This document shows, one piece after another, positions 40,101-50,910 of a stretch of 64,000 nucleotides of DNA (its first letter is position 1; the number at the start of each line of letters is the position of its first letter). Made by a program: the position numbers and the translations under genes. Under the pieces are notes generated by a model. It searched no databases. It was given only the letters and a program-made list of their open reading frames with translations, and was not told the DNA's origin. Origin of the DNA: Lycorma delicatula (lineage: Eukaryota > Arthropoda > Insecta > Hemiptera > Fulgoridae); NCBI RefSeq assembly GCF_047948215.1, contig NC_134456.1:195159034-195223033 (forward strand), written 5' to 3'.

Positions 40101-41161
40101 CTTTACAAGTTTATTTTTAAGTAATAACGAAAAAAGGCAATAAACTAGATGCTTATGTCGTACAACAAATGTTATATTTCGTAGGTATATACCTAATACT
40201 GACATAAACAAAACTTTATATCGGTGCATATGACATTTTTATAGCTTTATCTACAAATATGACATTGATTTTGTTATTCGCACAGGGATTTTGCGCTAGT
40301 TATATCGTAATTTATACCGACAGGTTGTACGTAATACAATATAATATACAATAAGTATTGTTTCGTCAATACAATTTACAACCAGTTGTAAAATAACATC
40401 TACGAAGGACAAAATCTTCCAATCAATATAAATGTATTGCTTTAAATTTCGTAAGAATTAATTTATATTAATTTCAATCATAACTAGATTTGATTCGTTT
40501 GATGTACGGATATAAACTAAGAATATTGGTTTCACAAACAACCTTTAATAAACAAAGATTAAAGCTTCAATATTTTTCTGAATTACTATTAATGATTGTC
40601 CTGAACTAACCCTTTAAACAACTAAGAGCTGCAGTTCGGTATCAATTGAAAAATACGATAGAAAATTTTAAGAATATTAATTATAATTTTGGAATTATAT
40701 AATATACTAGCTCTGAAATAAAATACATAAAATATGAAAACCTAAAATTTATCTCGTGTAGAAGTACTAAAAATACTTCACATACTAAACTATTTATCAG
40801 ATGCACATAATTTATTACCGTATGACTAATAAATAATTTATGTTAAGAAAAGAGCTTAATTTCAACGATAAAAGAAAAACAATACAATAGTAAAAAAAAA
40901 CTAAACTTCAAAATAGTGAAACATGTTATTTTAATCGTATGTAAAGAGAAAACCGAGCAGTTTTTAATGTATGCCCACTTATGAATATGTATATTCATAT
41001 AAAATTTAAACTAAAACCTTAATCTATCAGTGCATTGAAGATTCTTCTCAAGATTTTGTGTTTTTATGCATTTTTTTGTTACATGTTTTAAAGTGATAAT
41101 AACTAGTTTTACAAGTTCTCTTTTTAATCCGTTATTTATTTTTTTATCAGGTTCAAATTTG
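36551..41161. other. AT-rich non-coding with simple repeats
   Basis: (TA)n then (AC)n at about 37079-37127, and cgcgcgcgcacac near 39355-39366. No gene recognised in 4.6 kb. Confidence 0.5.
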
Positions 41162-41290
41162 TAAGCCCACCGGGTTGGTCTAGTGGTTAACGCGTCTTCC
41201 CAAATCAGCCGATTTGGAAGTCGAGAGTTACAGCGTTCAAGTTCTAGTAAAGCCAGTTATTTTTCTTAATCGATTTGAATCGAGAAAAAC
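41162..41290 (+). repeat. tRNA-derived SINE head (family 1 or relative)
   Basis: Box A TGGTCTAGTGGTTAACGCG at 41175-41193 and box B-like GTTCAAGTTCTAG at 41234-41246, with tRNA-like spacing; then agtaaagccagttatttttc and gatttgaat. The join after box B matches the start of the element at 63781-64000 (minus strand: gttcaaatcctagtaaaggc), so this is probably the head that belongs to SINE family 1. Confidence 0.65.
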
Positions 41291-41813
41291 TTTCATGTAC
41301 AAATGATGAAGTGTTAGCCAATTTTTTTTTTACGTAACATAAATGAATAGGACTGAAGAAATCGGAGGCGAGAATGAACAGCCAGTAGGTGAAGGAAAAC
41401 ACCAAAAATAATTTACCTTAATTTTTTTTCTACTGTTTAGCGTTTCAACTATTTATCGTGTGGGAAGGATGATTTAGTACAATAATTTAATAAATGGAAA
41501 TTTATAAATTTTCTTATTTATACTGGATATTGGCAGAAACTTTATATGAATAAATTTCATTAAAATTTGGCTAATCATTCATCCAGCTAATTTCCAAGGA
41601 TTGGATATTTTGATTGAGGACTCCACTTTCCTTAGTGGATTTTTTGTCATTCAATTAAACTTAACAAATTTAAAAGTCCAAAGTTTGACTTGACCTTTTT
41701 TATTTTTGTTGGTGTATATAAAACCTGTTTAAAAAAATAATACTACGATTCACCATTTCAGAAAAATTTGGATGAACTGTTCTTAGTTTGAAAATAAATC
41801 TACTGAACACATA

Positions 41814-42158
41814 TTGAAGCCGATCAATGAAAAATTTAGATCGGTAATGCATCTCACTATCCTGATAAAAATAATACGATCTTTCCACGGATTGTGGGAA
41901 GGATGCAGGATCTACAATTCTGTTGTAGAATTCTACTTAACGATACATCTAGGCCTGGCGATCCACAGATGTAAAAACCTAAAGGTATACTCACTACACG
42001 AAAAAGTAATCTGCAGATGTCTACGAGCCCCGAATAAAGAAATCTGCACTAGACATTTTGAGACTTTCGGAAGATTATATGATATAAATCAAATCATCCA
42101 TCTGACCTACTGGATGAAGGGTGCTACGAAGTTTCGTCGGTGCTTCGATTTGGAGTAG
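41814..42158 (+). other. Unexplained 114-codon ORF
   Basis: One of the longer open frames outside known elements, and in a locally less AT-rich stretch (about 41870-42350). Residues include HEKVICRCLRAPNKEICTRH and YWMKGATKFRRCFDLE. I recognise no domain. The opposite strand is also open over its 3' end. It could be a decayed transposon segment or chance; splice signals were not evaluated. Confidence 0.2.
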
Positions 42159-45100
42159 TTTCGTCTGATATTACGAATTAGGATTTTCTTATACTTAATC
42201 GCTCCTTCCTCTTTTTGGCTATGAGTATAGAAATACATCCAGGTGAGGAGGAACTTGTAGAATTGGTTTGATCTGTAGGACAGCTGCCTTTGGACCTTCC
42301 CGAGATCTATTTCTGGTCTTCGTAATAAACGGCAGAAGTACCTATCAGATACAAACACATATAACAGTATATTGAAAATAATAATTACAGAAAGTCAACT
42401 TAACGATGATACAGAGCGCGTAAAATCTCAGAACTCATAACTCAATTAGAAACTTTAAAGTACTAGCGTCGAAAACACAGAATACCGCTCTGATTTCACA
42501 AATCTTTTAACGTTAGATGTTTTAGTTTTAAAGAAAAATAGAATATGTGTGAACTATCTAACTTAAAATGTACCGACAATGAGAACCATTTTAATGCGAT
42601 GATAAAAAAAAGGATTAAGTCATTTTTAACAGTAATGTATAAAGGAAAAAAGACATTTATTTGTACGTTTTCATAGATTAGAATGATGGTAAACAACCTC
42701 AATGACAAGAAGAATAATGAAACAGCCTTAAAGAAAAATTTAAAGAAATGATCCAGCTGGTGAAAAATGCAGGAAATAAAATTAGATTTATTAGGCAGGA
42801 TTTGCAAGATAAAGAGTTTCCTCACACATGCTACAAAAGTTTTTTTTTCGAAAGAAACAAGATCAACCGTAATGCTTCCAAATAATTTAATAAATGTTAA
42901 GGATTAGAAAGTACAGATATTAAAAGCTAAATGTTAATTTTTAATAAATTTACTGTAAAATATAATAAAAATCTAAAAATATATCTGAGAAATAGAGTAA
43001 TTTTCTCGTGAATTCTACGTTTCTAAGTTCAGATATGAATGAAGCATTCTACAAAAATTAACGGGAACAAATCTAATATATTACTACCAAAAATAAATGA
43101 TTCATATAAATAAATAACGCTTTTTTAAAATTCTACTACAAAAATCCTTCATTAAGTACTAAAAACTAGAATTCTAAAATCAACTAAAATTATGCTCTCA
43201 ATCATGATATTATCAACTCAGCTTTAATCACATACTATGGATTTTAACTACAATGCAATTTACTAATTCTCGCCGAATTACTACAGTTAAGTAAACAAAA
43301 ATATAAGTCGTACTAAAAAATGTATACATATTATGTACAACCTATAAACTATGCATAATACAAATAATATGCAACATGTAATTCATTTTTCATTACTAAC
43401 GGTAACTGCAATTAGGGTAATGCCAGTAATTACTCGGTAATCATAAATAAATAACTCTCCCACATGTTAAAAATATGGAACAAAATTAAGCTTTTTTTTA
43501 TGGGAACAGATGAAATTGTTTTTGAAAATGCCTTTTATAAACACTCTGAAAGAAATAAACAAATAATCTGCACATGCACAAAATGTTAACAGTTGTATAA
43601 TACATAAATACGGTTTAAATTTAATACAGTCATAATCCCGTTAGAATAACCCCATTTAATTTAAATTCAGGCCTCACAGGAATTATTAAATTTTAATTAA
43701 ACACTATACTGGATTTACGAGTACTAGTGTTTTAGCGGCTAACCAACATCAATAAATTAAAAAAGAAAAACAAAAAAAAAAATTACGTGATAAATCTATT
43801 TTAGTAGAAATCTAGTACAAATTCTCTCGCTAAAAAAAATTAGAATTACAATTTTAAAATAAAAAGATGCGTATTTTAATAAACAAATCCATGCTGAATT
43901 AGGAAAAATATTCACGAAAAAAATTTAATTTCCGGACCGACTTCTGTTACGGCGTAGTTTATTCTATAAGTAGAACGAGAAAATACAGTCCAATTCAAAA
44001 TATTATCTTTAAAGTTCTATCACTGAATTTTTTACTAACAAATAAATAAGTAAGTACACTTATTGAAGACGATAACAAATTAAACCGACTGTAAAAAAAA
44101 TTAATCAGATACTAACAAAGAACAGTTTGTATTATAAATGAAGTACATTACGTACTTGTATTTATTATAAATATCCCTTTAGACACATGTTTCAGAAGTT
44201 TAAGAAAGAACAACCAGTACAATTCTGTGCATTCTTAGTAATTTAAAGGATCACGGTCGTGGCAGAGGTTAAAACGAGATCCCATCTCGTGCCCAGCTGT
44301 ACTAACGAAACCATCCGACATAATCGGTAATAATCTACAGTAAATGGATGAATAATCGAAAATTCTTTTAAAATAATCATTATGCAAACAAATTTATATG
44401 ACTTCATTTTTAAATTGTGAACATATTATTAAATGATTTTTCTTATAAAAAAATAATTTTTTAAATTAATAAAATGTCTTGTTCCATAATACTACAGAAA
44501 CTAATAAAGTAGACTTAAATAAAGTAGATTGAGTATTGTTTAATATTAGCTTTCGGTTATTTATTCCACAGTTTTATTTGTTAGGTACCACAACAGTAAC
44601 GGTTTTAAGCGATCTGACATGGGTCACAAACCATTCATTCATTCGGAAAAAAAGGCATACCGTTCTCAAAAACCCAAACAAGACTAAACCGGTAATTTTC
44701 AGTTACCTTATTCAGTGAGCAGAAGGAACCGTTATAAATCAGCGTGTCAAGCCCAACGAAATGAAGGTGGTTTTTTTCTAAAAATTATAGTTTGTAAACC
44801 TCACGTAAATATCATTACTCTCAAAAAAAGTAACAAAGAATAGTGAATTTTTCTAGAAATTCAGGTCCTTTACAGGATCAGGTACATATGTCATCAGCTT
44901 TACAACCAAACGAAAGACAGGGACGAACAGTAAAGTGACTAATTTACTTTTTTCCTTCTCTGAAAAAATGAATTAATCACAACTTGTTAGCGGAGAAGTT
45001 CTACAACATATAAATTATGGGTACAATTTGTCCGATATAAAATTGAATAAATACGTACAGGATACTTGAAATCATGAAATATATAAACGTGAATAAAGGA

Positions 45101-45439
45101 AACAAAAAATAGAATGAGAATTAAATTAGGAGATGATGAAACGAAATTATAAATAAAATTAAAGTTAACAAATACAAGATAGTCTAACATTTAAAATAAA
45201 AATTGTGAAGAAATAATTAATACGTTTCTAAGCTAAACATATTAATAGAATTAATTCCCACCTCGTTGAGGTGGGTTTTCTATAAGGTTTATTACCAAAT
45301 AAATTGACCTAAACATTTACGAATGGTACTTCAAACGATAAATAACCATTAAACCAAATTCTGTACCTTTAATGTAGAGGATGATACGAAAATTAAACAT
45401 CAAATAAACCGTAAATTACAATTTCGGTTAAAAAAAACT

Positions 45440-45720
45440 CTTAAAGTTAAACCGAGGAAGAGTAGAGAATTACAAGGTGGCTGAAGGTCAGTGATGGCGT
45501 TTTCTGACCTTCACATCAGCTTAGTCCATCCCGCCCAACAGTCTAGAACAGAATGGAATAAGCAGTCAGGCGGCTAAACACAGCGACGTAGTGCCACACA
45601 AAGTCGAACCTGTGAGAAAACTCAAATGCCCGCTCGCCCGAGGCAAATCCGCACGCCAGCCCCAACCAGCTGCACGCTGTCAGATCAAAATCTGACTTGG
45701 CTTTTGTTCTTCGGATATTT
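45440..45720. other. GC-richer non-coding patch
   Basis: Clearly higher G+C than its surroundings, without an open frame on either strand. Contains a perfect 10 bp inverted repeat (tgaaggtcag 45482-45491, ctgaccttca 45504-45513) and a second short one near 45679-45694. Probably part of a mobile element or a structured sequence; function unknown. Confidence 0.4.
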
Positions 45721-46413
45721 CACGCCTATTACACACAATGTCATGGGTTAAATAAGTTAAAAGTTATAAAATTTGTATCCTAAAGCCTATAAAAAAAATC
45801 TGATGTGTTTATTAAGCTTAAGTACGAATATTAAAGTAAGAGTAGACTATTTCACATTTTGTATCGTTGCACGGTGGAAAACAAATAAAGATTACTTTTA
45901 ACACGAACATAACAAAGAATAATATTTTCTTAATTATAAACGTAGTGAACTACGGCATGGCAAAATTAAAGTTACGGTTACTACTCTAAGAATATAAATA
46001 ATCACTAAATTTTAATTTGAAGTATCTTTATAAACTGTAATACGACTTATAGAAAGTGTATGAAAGAATAAATAATAAAATACGTTTTTTTCGGATTATA
46101 AATTATTACCGTTAGGAAACAGTATTTTCATTAAAAATGTAATGGGAACATAAGTCCTTTATAAGAAATGTTTTCTAAAATTAAACATTAATGTGCGACA
46201 TTATAACATCCGACAACAACCTTCCAAAAAGGAGATCATCCGGAATAATATGAACACTTGCTTCATTTTTGCTTTAAGTATCAAATAAATAAATATAGTT
46301 TTATACATAATAACTTAATAATAGTACAGTACGCAGCTGTTACATAATTTATATTAAATAACAGTTACATATTTTTATATTTAACAGTGTTACTTCGTTA
46401 ATTATCTGTAAAC

Positions 46414-47087
46414 AAAAATCTGACGTGTACAACACATGACTTCCTTGTACGCCTATTAAATTACATTTACCCTTTTTTTTTTTAAATGAAAAGTACATAG
46501 AATTTTATTTCATTAAAACTTCTGATATTTTTTATTTTTGTTATTGAATTATTATTCATATTAAAACTTTTTTTACAATAAATCAATATATTTAAATTTA
46601 AAAAAAAGTTAAAATAAAAAAAAAGAGATGAAGTCTGATTCGAACCGACGTGCCCTCTCCTAAAATCCAAATATTTCATTAATTAAACTTTTATTTGGCT
46701 ATAACTCCCGTTCCAATGAAAATAAGTACCACTTATGATATCTGTTGAAAAGCACTACACGAGGGCTACAGTTAAGAAAGATTCCAAAATCCAATTTTTT
46801 TTTTTTTGATTTTGGGCTTTTTTGGACACTTTTGGTTCCGTCGATTGTAATCAAAAGGGAAGGTGCACAACTAGATGTTACAACAGTTGAAAATTAAAAA
46901 TTTCAACATCCTGCGGCTAATCGTTTTTGAGTTATGTGATATACATACATATGTACGTACAGATGTCACGCCAAAACTAGTCAAAATGGATTCAGGGATG
47001 GTTAAAATGGATATTTCCGTTGAAATCCGGAAACCGAAATTTTTCGCTATCACAATACATCCTTAGCTTCGTACATGGAAGTAAAAA
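46414..47087 (+). repeat. Dispersed repeat family R, copy B
   Basis: Most complete copy of the family. It starts aaaaatctgacgtgtacaac, then acttccttgtacgcctatta, and ends cttcgtacatggaagtaaaa, so the two ends carry an inverted acttcc(t/a)tgtacg motif. The internal tRNA-like patch on the minus strand has box B GGTTCGAATCAGAC at about 46630-46645. It lies only about 200 bp past the CadN exon, in its intron. Confidence 0.75.
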
Positions 47088-47290
47088 TAATACAACAAAT
47101 AATTAAGCAACCAAAATTTCGATTATTAGAATTTAGTACTTAATAATTTAAACAAATTAAATACTTCAGTGTTGAGCAACAGCCTGAAAAACTTAGCTGC
47201 ATAATATCACACCCGATTTATTTAGAGTATAATAAACATCGAGGCACAGTACCATCCGACTACAAACATAAATAAAATTTATTAAATAAC
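47088..47290 (-). other. CadN intron start
   Basis: Sequence between the CadN donor site and repeat copy B; AT-rich, with no feature seen. Confidence 0.6.
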
Positions 47291-47296
47291 GCTTAC
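47291..47296 (-). other. Splice donor of CadN exon
   Basis: Minus-strand GTAAGC directly follows the last exonic G at 47297. Reading past it, the protein loses cadherin similarity and soon stops, which supports this as the true exon end. The intron is phase 1. Confidence 0.8.
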
Positions 47297-48609
47297 CTCC
47301 AACACCGGCGTTTGTGATGGTAACCCAGAAATCAATAGTTTTCTCAGGACCGAGTTCCTCGTAGTCCCACTTCTTCTTAACGCGCACAGCCCCGTTCGGT
47401 TCAACGGTCACCCACGCATTTTCATCGCGGATCTTAAACGTTTCGCGTTCAGTTTCTTTTTCCAATTGAAAAACTATACGTCCCTCGGTTTCACCATCAC
47501 CTTCTGTAAAGTCAATTCTTTTAGTCGGACGAACAGCGCGAGTAACACGACGCTTGAAAACGCGGTGCGGACTATCTTCGTTTTGTAATAAATCATCATC
47601 TTGAACGGGAGTAGTGAACTGCAGCCAAACTTGCGCGGGTTGGTGAGAGACTCGGCTGGGTGTACGTAGATCATGAGCTTCTATAGCCAATTCCACCTCC
47701 GTATCTTCACCGGGTGTAGTCGGTGGTTCTCCGGTAAGAAGGAGATCACCTGTCTGAGGTACAATAACGACCAGGTTGCTAGGCACAGCCAAACGGTATG
47801 CTACTCGATCACCATCTGCATCGGTCGCGGAAACCGTTCCTACCGCGGAGAATCTTTTCCAAGATTCTATAGTAATATTATTGAGTCCATTTTTAACATC
47901 TCCGATAGTGAACCTATACACGCGTTGCTTGAAAACGGGACTGTTGTCGTTTTCATCCAAAATCTCAACTTTCACACGGGTCACCGCTTTATCTATACCT
48001 CTTCCATCAGCCGCCTGAACGGTCAAAGTGTAAGAAGGTGTTACCTCCCTGTCCAACGGTTTAGCGGTTATAAGTTTCACTCCGTTACCAGTAACAGACC
48101 CGTTATAAGTTTTTTCATCTTTTAAAGCGAATGCCCCGTCCTCATTACCCGTTACAATAGAATAACGGAGAGGTAACCCTCCGGCTCCTTCTCCGGTAGC
48201 TTGCAAGATAGGCAGATCAGTGACCGGTGTACCCGCCGCTGCGTTCTCCATCACTTTACCCGAATCGTACGATTCTTCGGGAAATCTAAGCATATCTCTT
48301 CTATCTAACACGTACAACTGAAGAGTATGAGTCGCTGTACTGTTAGGCGTCTCTTCGAGCACTACTAGATTAACAGGATGGTTTACCAGAGGAGTAAGAT
48401 CGCTCGTGGTCATAACTAGTCCATCGTCAAGTACGGTAAAAAACTGAGAGAATCCGGTCTCCAATAAACGATAGTTCATGACATGGTCCCCCGGAAATTT
48501 CTTCACGGTGTAGCCGGGGTAGGTGTCGTGCGGGAGTACGGCCAGTCCGTGGGCAAGGCCTAATCCCAGCACCAACACCACCAGGCACTTCATAGCTAAA
48601 CCCCTCTCA
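47297..48609 (-). CDS. CadN: Neural cadherin (CadN), first coding exon
   Basis: Codes for the N-terminus of a classical cadherin, a calcium-dependent cell-adhesion membrane protein that in insects guides axons and synaptic targeting. Translation starts at 48593-48591 and gives 432 codons plus one base. Residues 1-18 (MKCLVVLVLGLGLAHGLA) are a typical signal peptide. A VLPHDTYPG stretch follows at 19-27. A cadherin repeat spans about 110-222, with LDRE at 180-183 and the calcium-linker DENDN at 213-217. A second spans about 222-330, with DADGD at 258-262. A basic cluster KRRVTR at 347-352 may be a proprotein-processing site. The stretch at about 353-432 (PTKRIDF, WDYEELGPEKTIDFW) is close to what I remember of insect CadN. 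N-glycosylation sequons lie at N84, N164 and N239. The 5' edge follows a pyrimidine-rich tract ending in CAG (48612-48634), so 16 nt of 5'UTR precede the ATG. The 3' edge is GGAG|GTAAGC, a phase-1 donor. An in-frame ATG upstream at 48626 is rejected because it lies inside the acceptor tract. Remaining repeats, transmembrane segment and catenin-binding tail must lie on other exons. Confidence 0.9.
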
Positions 48610-48634
48610 CTGAAACAGAAAAACAAAAATATAA
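48610..48634 (-). other. Splice acceptor of CadN exon
   Basis: On the minus strand the bases read a T-rich tract followed by CAG, with the AG at 48611-48610. This matches a 3' splice site. It implies at least one upstream, probably non-coding, exon beyond 48634, which I cannot find in the window. Confidence 0.75.
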
Positions 48635-50290
48635 ATTAAAACACGTACAAAACAATTAAAAAATATTTAAGCTATACACATAATAAATGTAATATTCCGA
48701 TATACAAGTGTTTTGGAATCGATTTCCGGTTTGGGCTTAGCATCTTTCTCAAATCACAGTTTCTTCTTAGCAACACACAATCCTTGTATTTTTAAAAAAT
48801 ATTTTAATATTGTTTTCATTAGTGTATGTGGACATAGTTCTTAACAAACCAATGTTGTAAAATAATCAATCATTTTTTTACTTAAAAAAAAGGGATGGTA
48901 ACAATTGCTCTTCTTACGAGGGCGGTTCTGACAAAGATGGTTTTATATATAATTTTTTTTTTTAACTTGTATGTTAAATTTTTTAGCTATTATTTGTACG
49001 TAAATTTTAAACAGATCGTAAAAAACAATTCGCGTAAAAACGCAAAGAGCTGCTATCGAGCAACTAAATTTTAATTTTTAATTAAAATTTTAATTTTAAT
49101 TTTTCCTTTTAATTTTTTACCCAAAGGTTTCCGATTAGTTTTGTTAAATCTTCGCTAAGAAAAAGCTTTGAATATAAGAATCCATCAGAAGTTAGTTTAT
49201 TGTTATAGATTATACATAGCAATATGATACTAAGTATTACAACTATAAAACATTTCCAATAACTACTGTAAAAGAAAAATACTTTCAAATCGTCTAAACA
49301 GTGCAGATCGTTTGATAAAAGATCGTCTCAGGTTAGTTACCTGAAAAAATTACAAAGATACGGGATTAATCCTCGAAATTAGTCCACTTACATAGCATAA
49401 CTTTGAAATGGAATGCACATTGGAATACAGATAACCAAGAAACTAATAATGAGATAAAACTAAATAAGTTTTATTTATATTTATAAAATAGGTTTATCGT
49501 ATATAAATTTTACGATAAGCAAAATAAAGTAACACTCATTTTTAAAATCTATAAATTATTACAGAATTCATTTGCTTTTTAATTCCTACCATTATCCTGT
49601 TAACAAAATATATTTTCTTTTACAAATTGTTAGCCCGTTCAGAGTAAAAAAAATAATTTTTACTGAATCAAGATTAAAAGTATGAAATTGCAATATATAT
49701 TTTTGACAGATACTTTACATATCCCTGCTGTAAACGTCAAAACTGAAGCGGTTCTAATATCCGCTGAATTTATATGTACTCGTATTCTTAAAGCTTGCAT
49801 ATGCATTCTTAACAACCACAGTTTTAAAAACAGCTTCCTATTTCAGATAGCAATCTTCAATTTAAGATTAAACTGCATAACATGGATAAATACAATTTAA
49901 ATTCTTTACTTCAGGGAAATAAAGGAAACATTACAATTAGTAGTTAATTATTACTGATTCGAATTAAAAATGGCCCAGAATATATTAACCAAATTGTCTG
50001 AATAGAAAGCTTGTAAAAATTTAGATTTTGCAGTAGAAAAATGAGCAAATAGTATGCACGAAATGCTTACTTTCTATTTAAAGTTGTGTAGTTACTTCAT
50101 TTGGAACTCTTTCCACTTTTTTTAACATAATTTTCATATTATGTACACAAATCGCTAAATCAGGCTTATATAAATTTTGTCCCTCACCGACAAGCACATC
50201 CGCTTCAATATGTTGTTTCACCTTCGATATCCCTGCAGTTCGGTAACTCTTTAAGGCTGGATTAATTTGATGCGTTAATTACTTATCATT

Positions 50291-50292
<2 letters not shown>
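48635..50292. other. AT-rich, probable CadN upstream intron
   Basis: No gene or known repeat recognised. A self-complementary run of aattttaattaaaatt type near 49070-49110 is simple sequence. Confidence 0.5.
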
Positions 50293-50335
<43 letters not shown>

Positions 50336-50456
50336 TTATATATAAGAATTATGAAAAAAAATAAATATATATATTCATAATTCTTGTATATATTTATATA
50401 CATATATATATATATATTTATTTATTTATTTATTTATTTATATTTGTATATGTAGA
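50293..50456 (+). repeat. (TA)n and (TTTA)n simple repeats
   Basis: TA tract at about 50295-50329, TA-rich runs to 50415, then ttta repeats to 50442. They flank the fold-back element that follows. Confidence 0.85.
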
Positions 50457-50567
50457 ATATGCATATTTATATAAGAAGAATATATATTCATATTCCTATT
50501 TATATGAATAAAAATAAATATATATATGTATATAAAGTGATTCTAATATTATATACATATTCTATAT

Positions 50568-50730
50568 ATACTGGACACAAGTTATACGGTACATTTGCTC
50601 TATTTTTATTTGATTTAAACGGTGATGAAGGTTATCAATGTAATCTATATATTTGTATGCCCGCAAATAGAACCATTGAATTTTCATCAAACATCCACCT
50701 AATCAGTCAGATAGATTTCTTTTCTCGTTG

Positions 50731-50769
<39 letters not shown>

Positions 50770-50888
50770 TAATTAAACAACAAGTGGTTTTTTTATATTT
50801 GCGAGCATAAATATATAGATAACTTCCTTCACTGTTTAAATCAGACAAAAATAGAGCAAATGTACCGTATAACTTGTGACCAGTATCT
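50568..50888. repeat. Fold-back element with (TA)n core
   Basis: The left arm (50568-50669) and right arm (50795-50888) are reverse complements over about 100 bp. Landmarks: acaagttatacggtacattt at 50577-50596 against aaatgtaccgtataacttgt at 50858-50877. The roughly 125 bp loop includes a (TA)n tract at about 50732-50763. The outer flanks are also mirror-like (ttta runs left and right). The 105-codon ORF across it is an artefact. Confidence 0.75.
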
Positions 50889-50910
50889 TTATTTATTTAT
50901 TTATTTTTCG

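Larger units (their letters stand above)
41291..46413. other. AT-rich non-coding
   Basis: No clear gene. It holds an unexplained 114-codon plus-strand ORF at 41814-42158 overlapped by an 83-codon minus ORF at 42107-42358, and a GC-richer patch at 45440-45720, both listed separately. Confidence 0.5.

Noticed and set aside
41162..41250. A functional tRNA gene
   Set aside because: Box A and box B are present, but the acceptor stem does not pair and the sequence continues into SINE body shared with other copies.
47193..47296. C-terminal extension of the cadherin ORF past 47297
   Set aside because: It follows a GT splice donor, loses cadherin similarity and soon reaches a stop; it is intron.
47673..48125. 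150-codon plus-strand ORF
   Set aside because: It lies antisense to the CadN exon in a GC-balanced region; open antisense frames are expected there and the peptide has no recognisable domain.
48594..48626. Earlier in-frame ATG for the cadherin exon
   Set aside because: It would require translating through the pyrimidine tract and AG of the splice acceptor; the ATG at 48593 starts a good signal peptide.
50459..50776. 105-codon ORF
   Set aside because: It runs through simple TA/ATA sequence and one arm of a fold-back repeat; no protein character.
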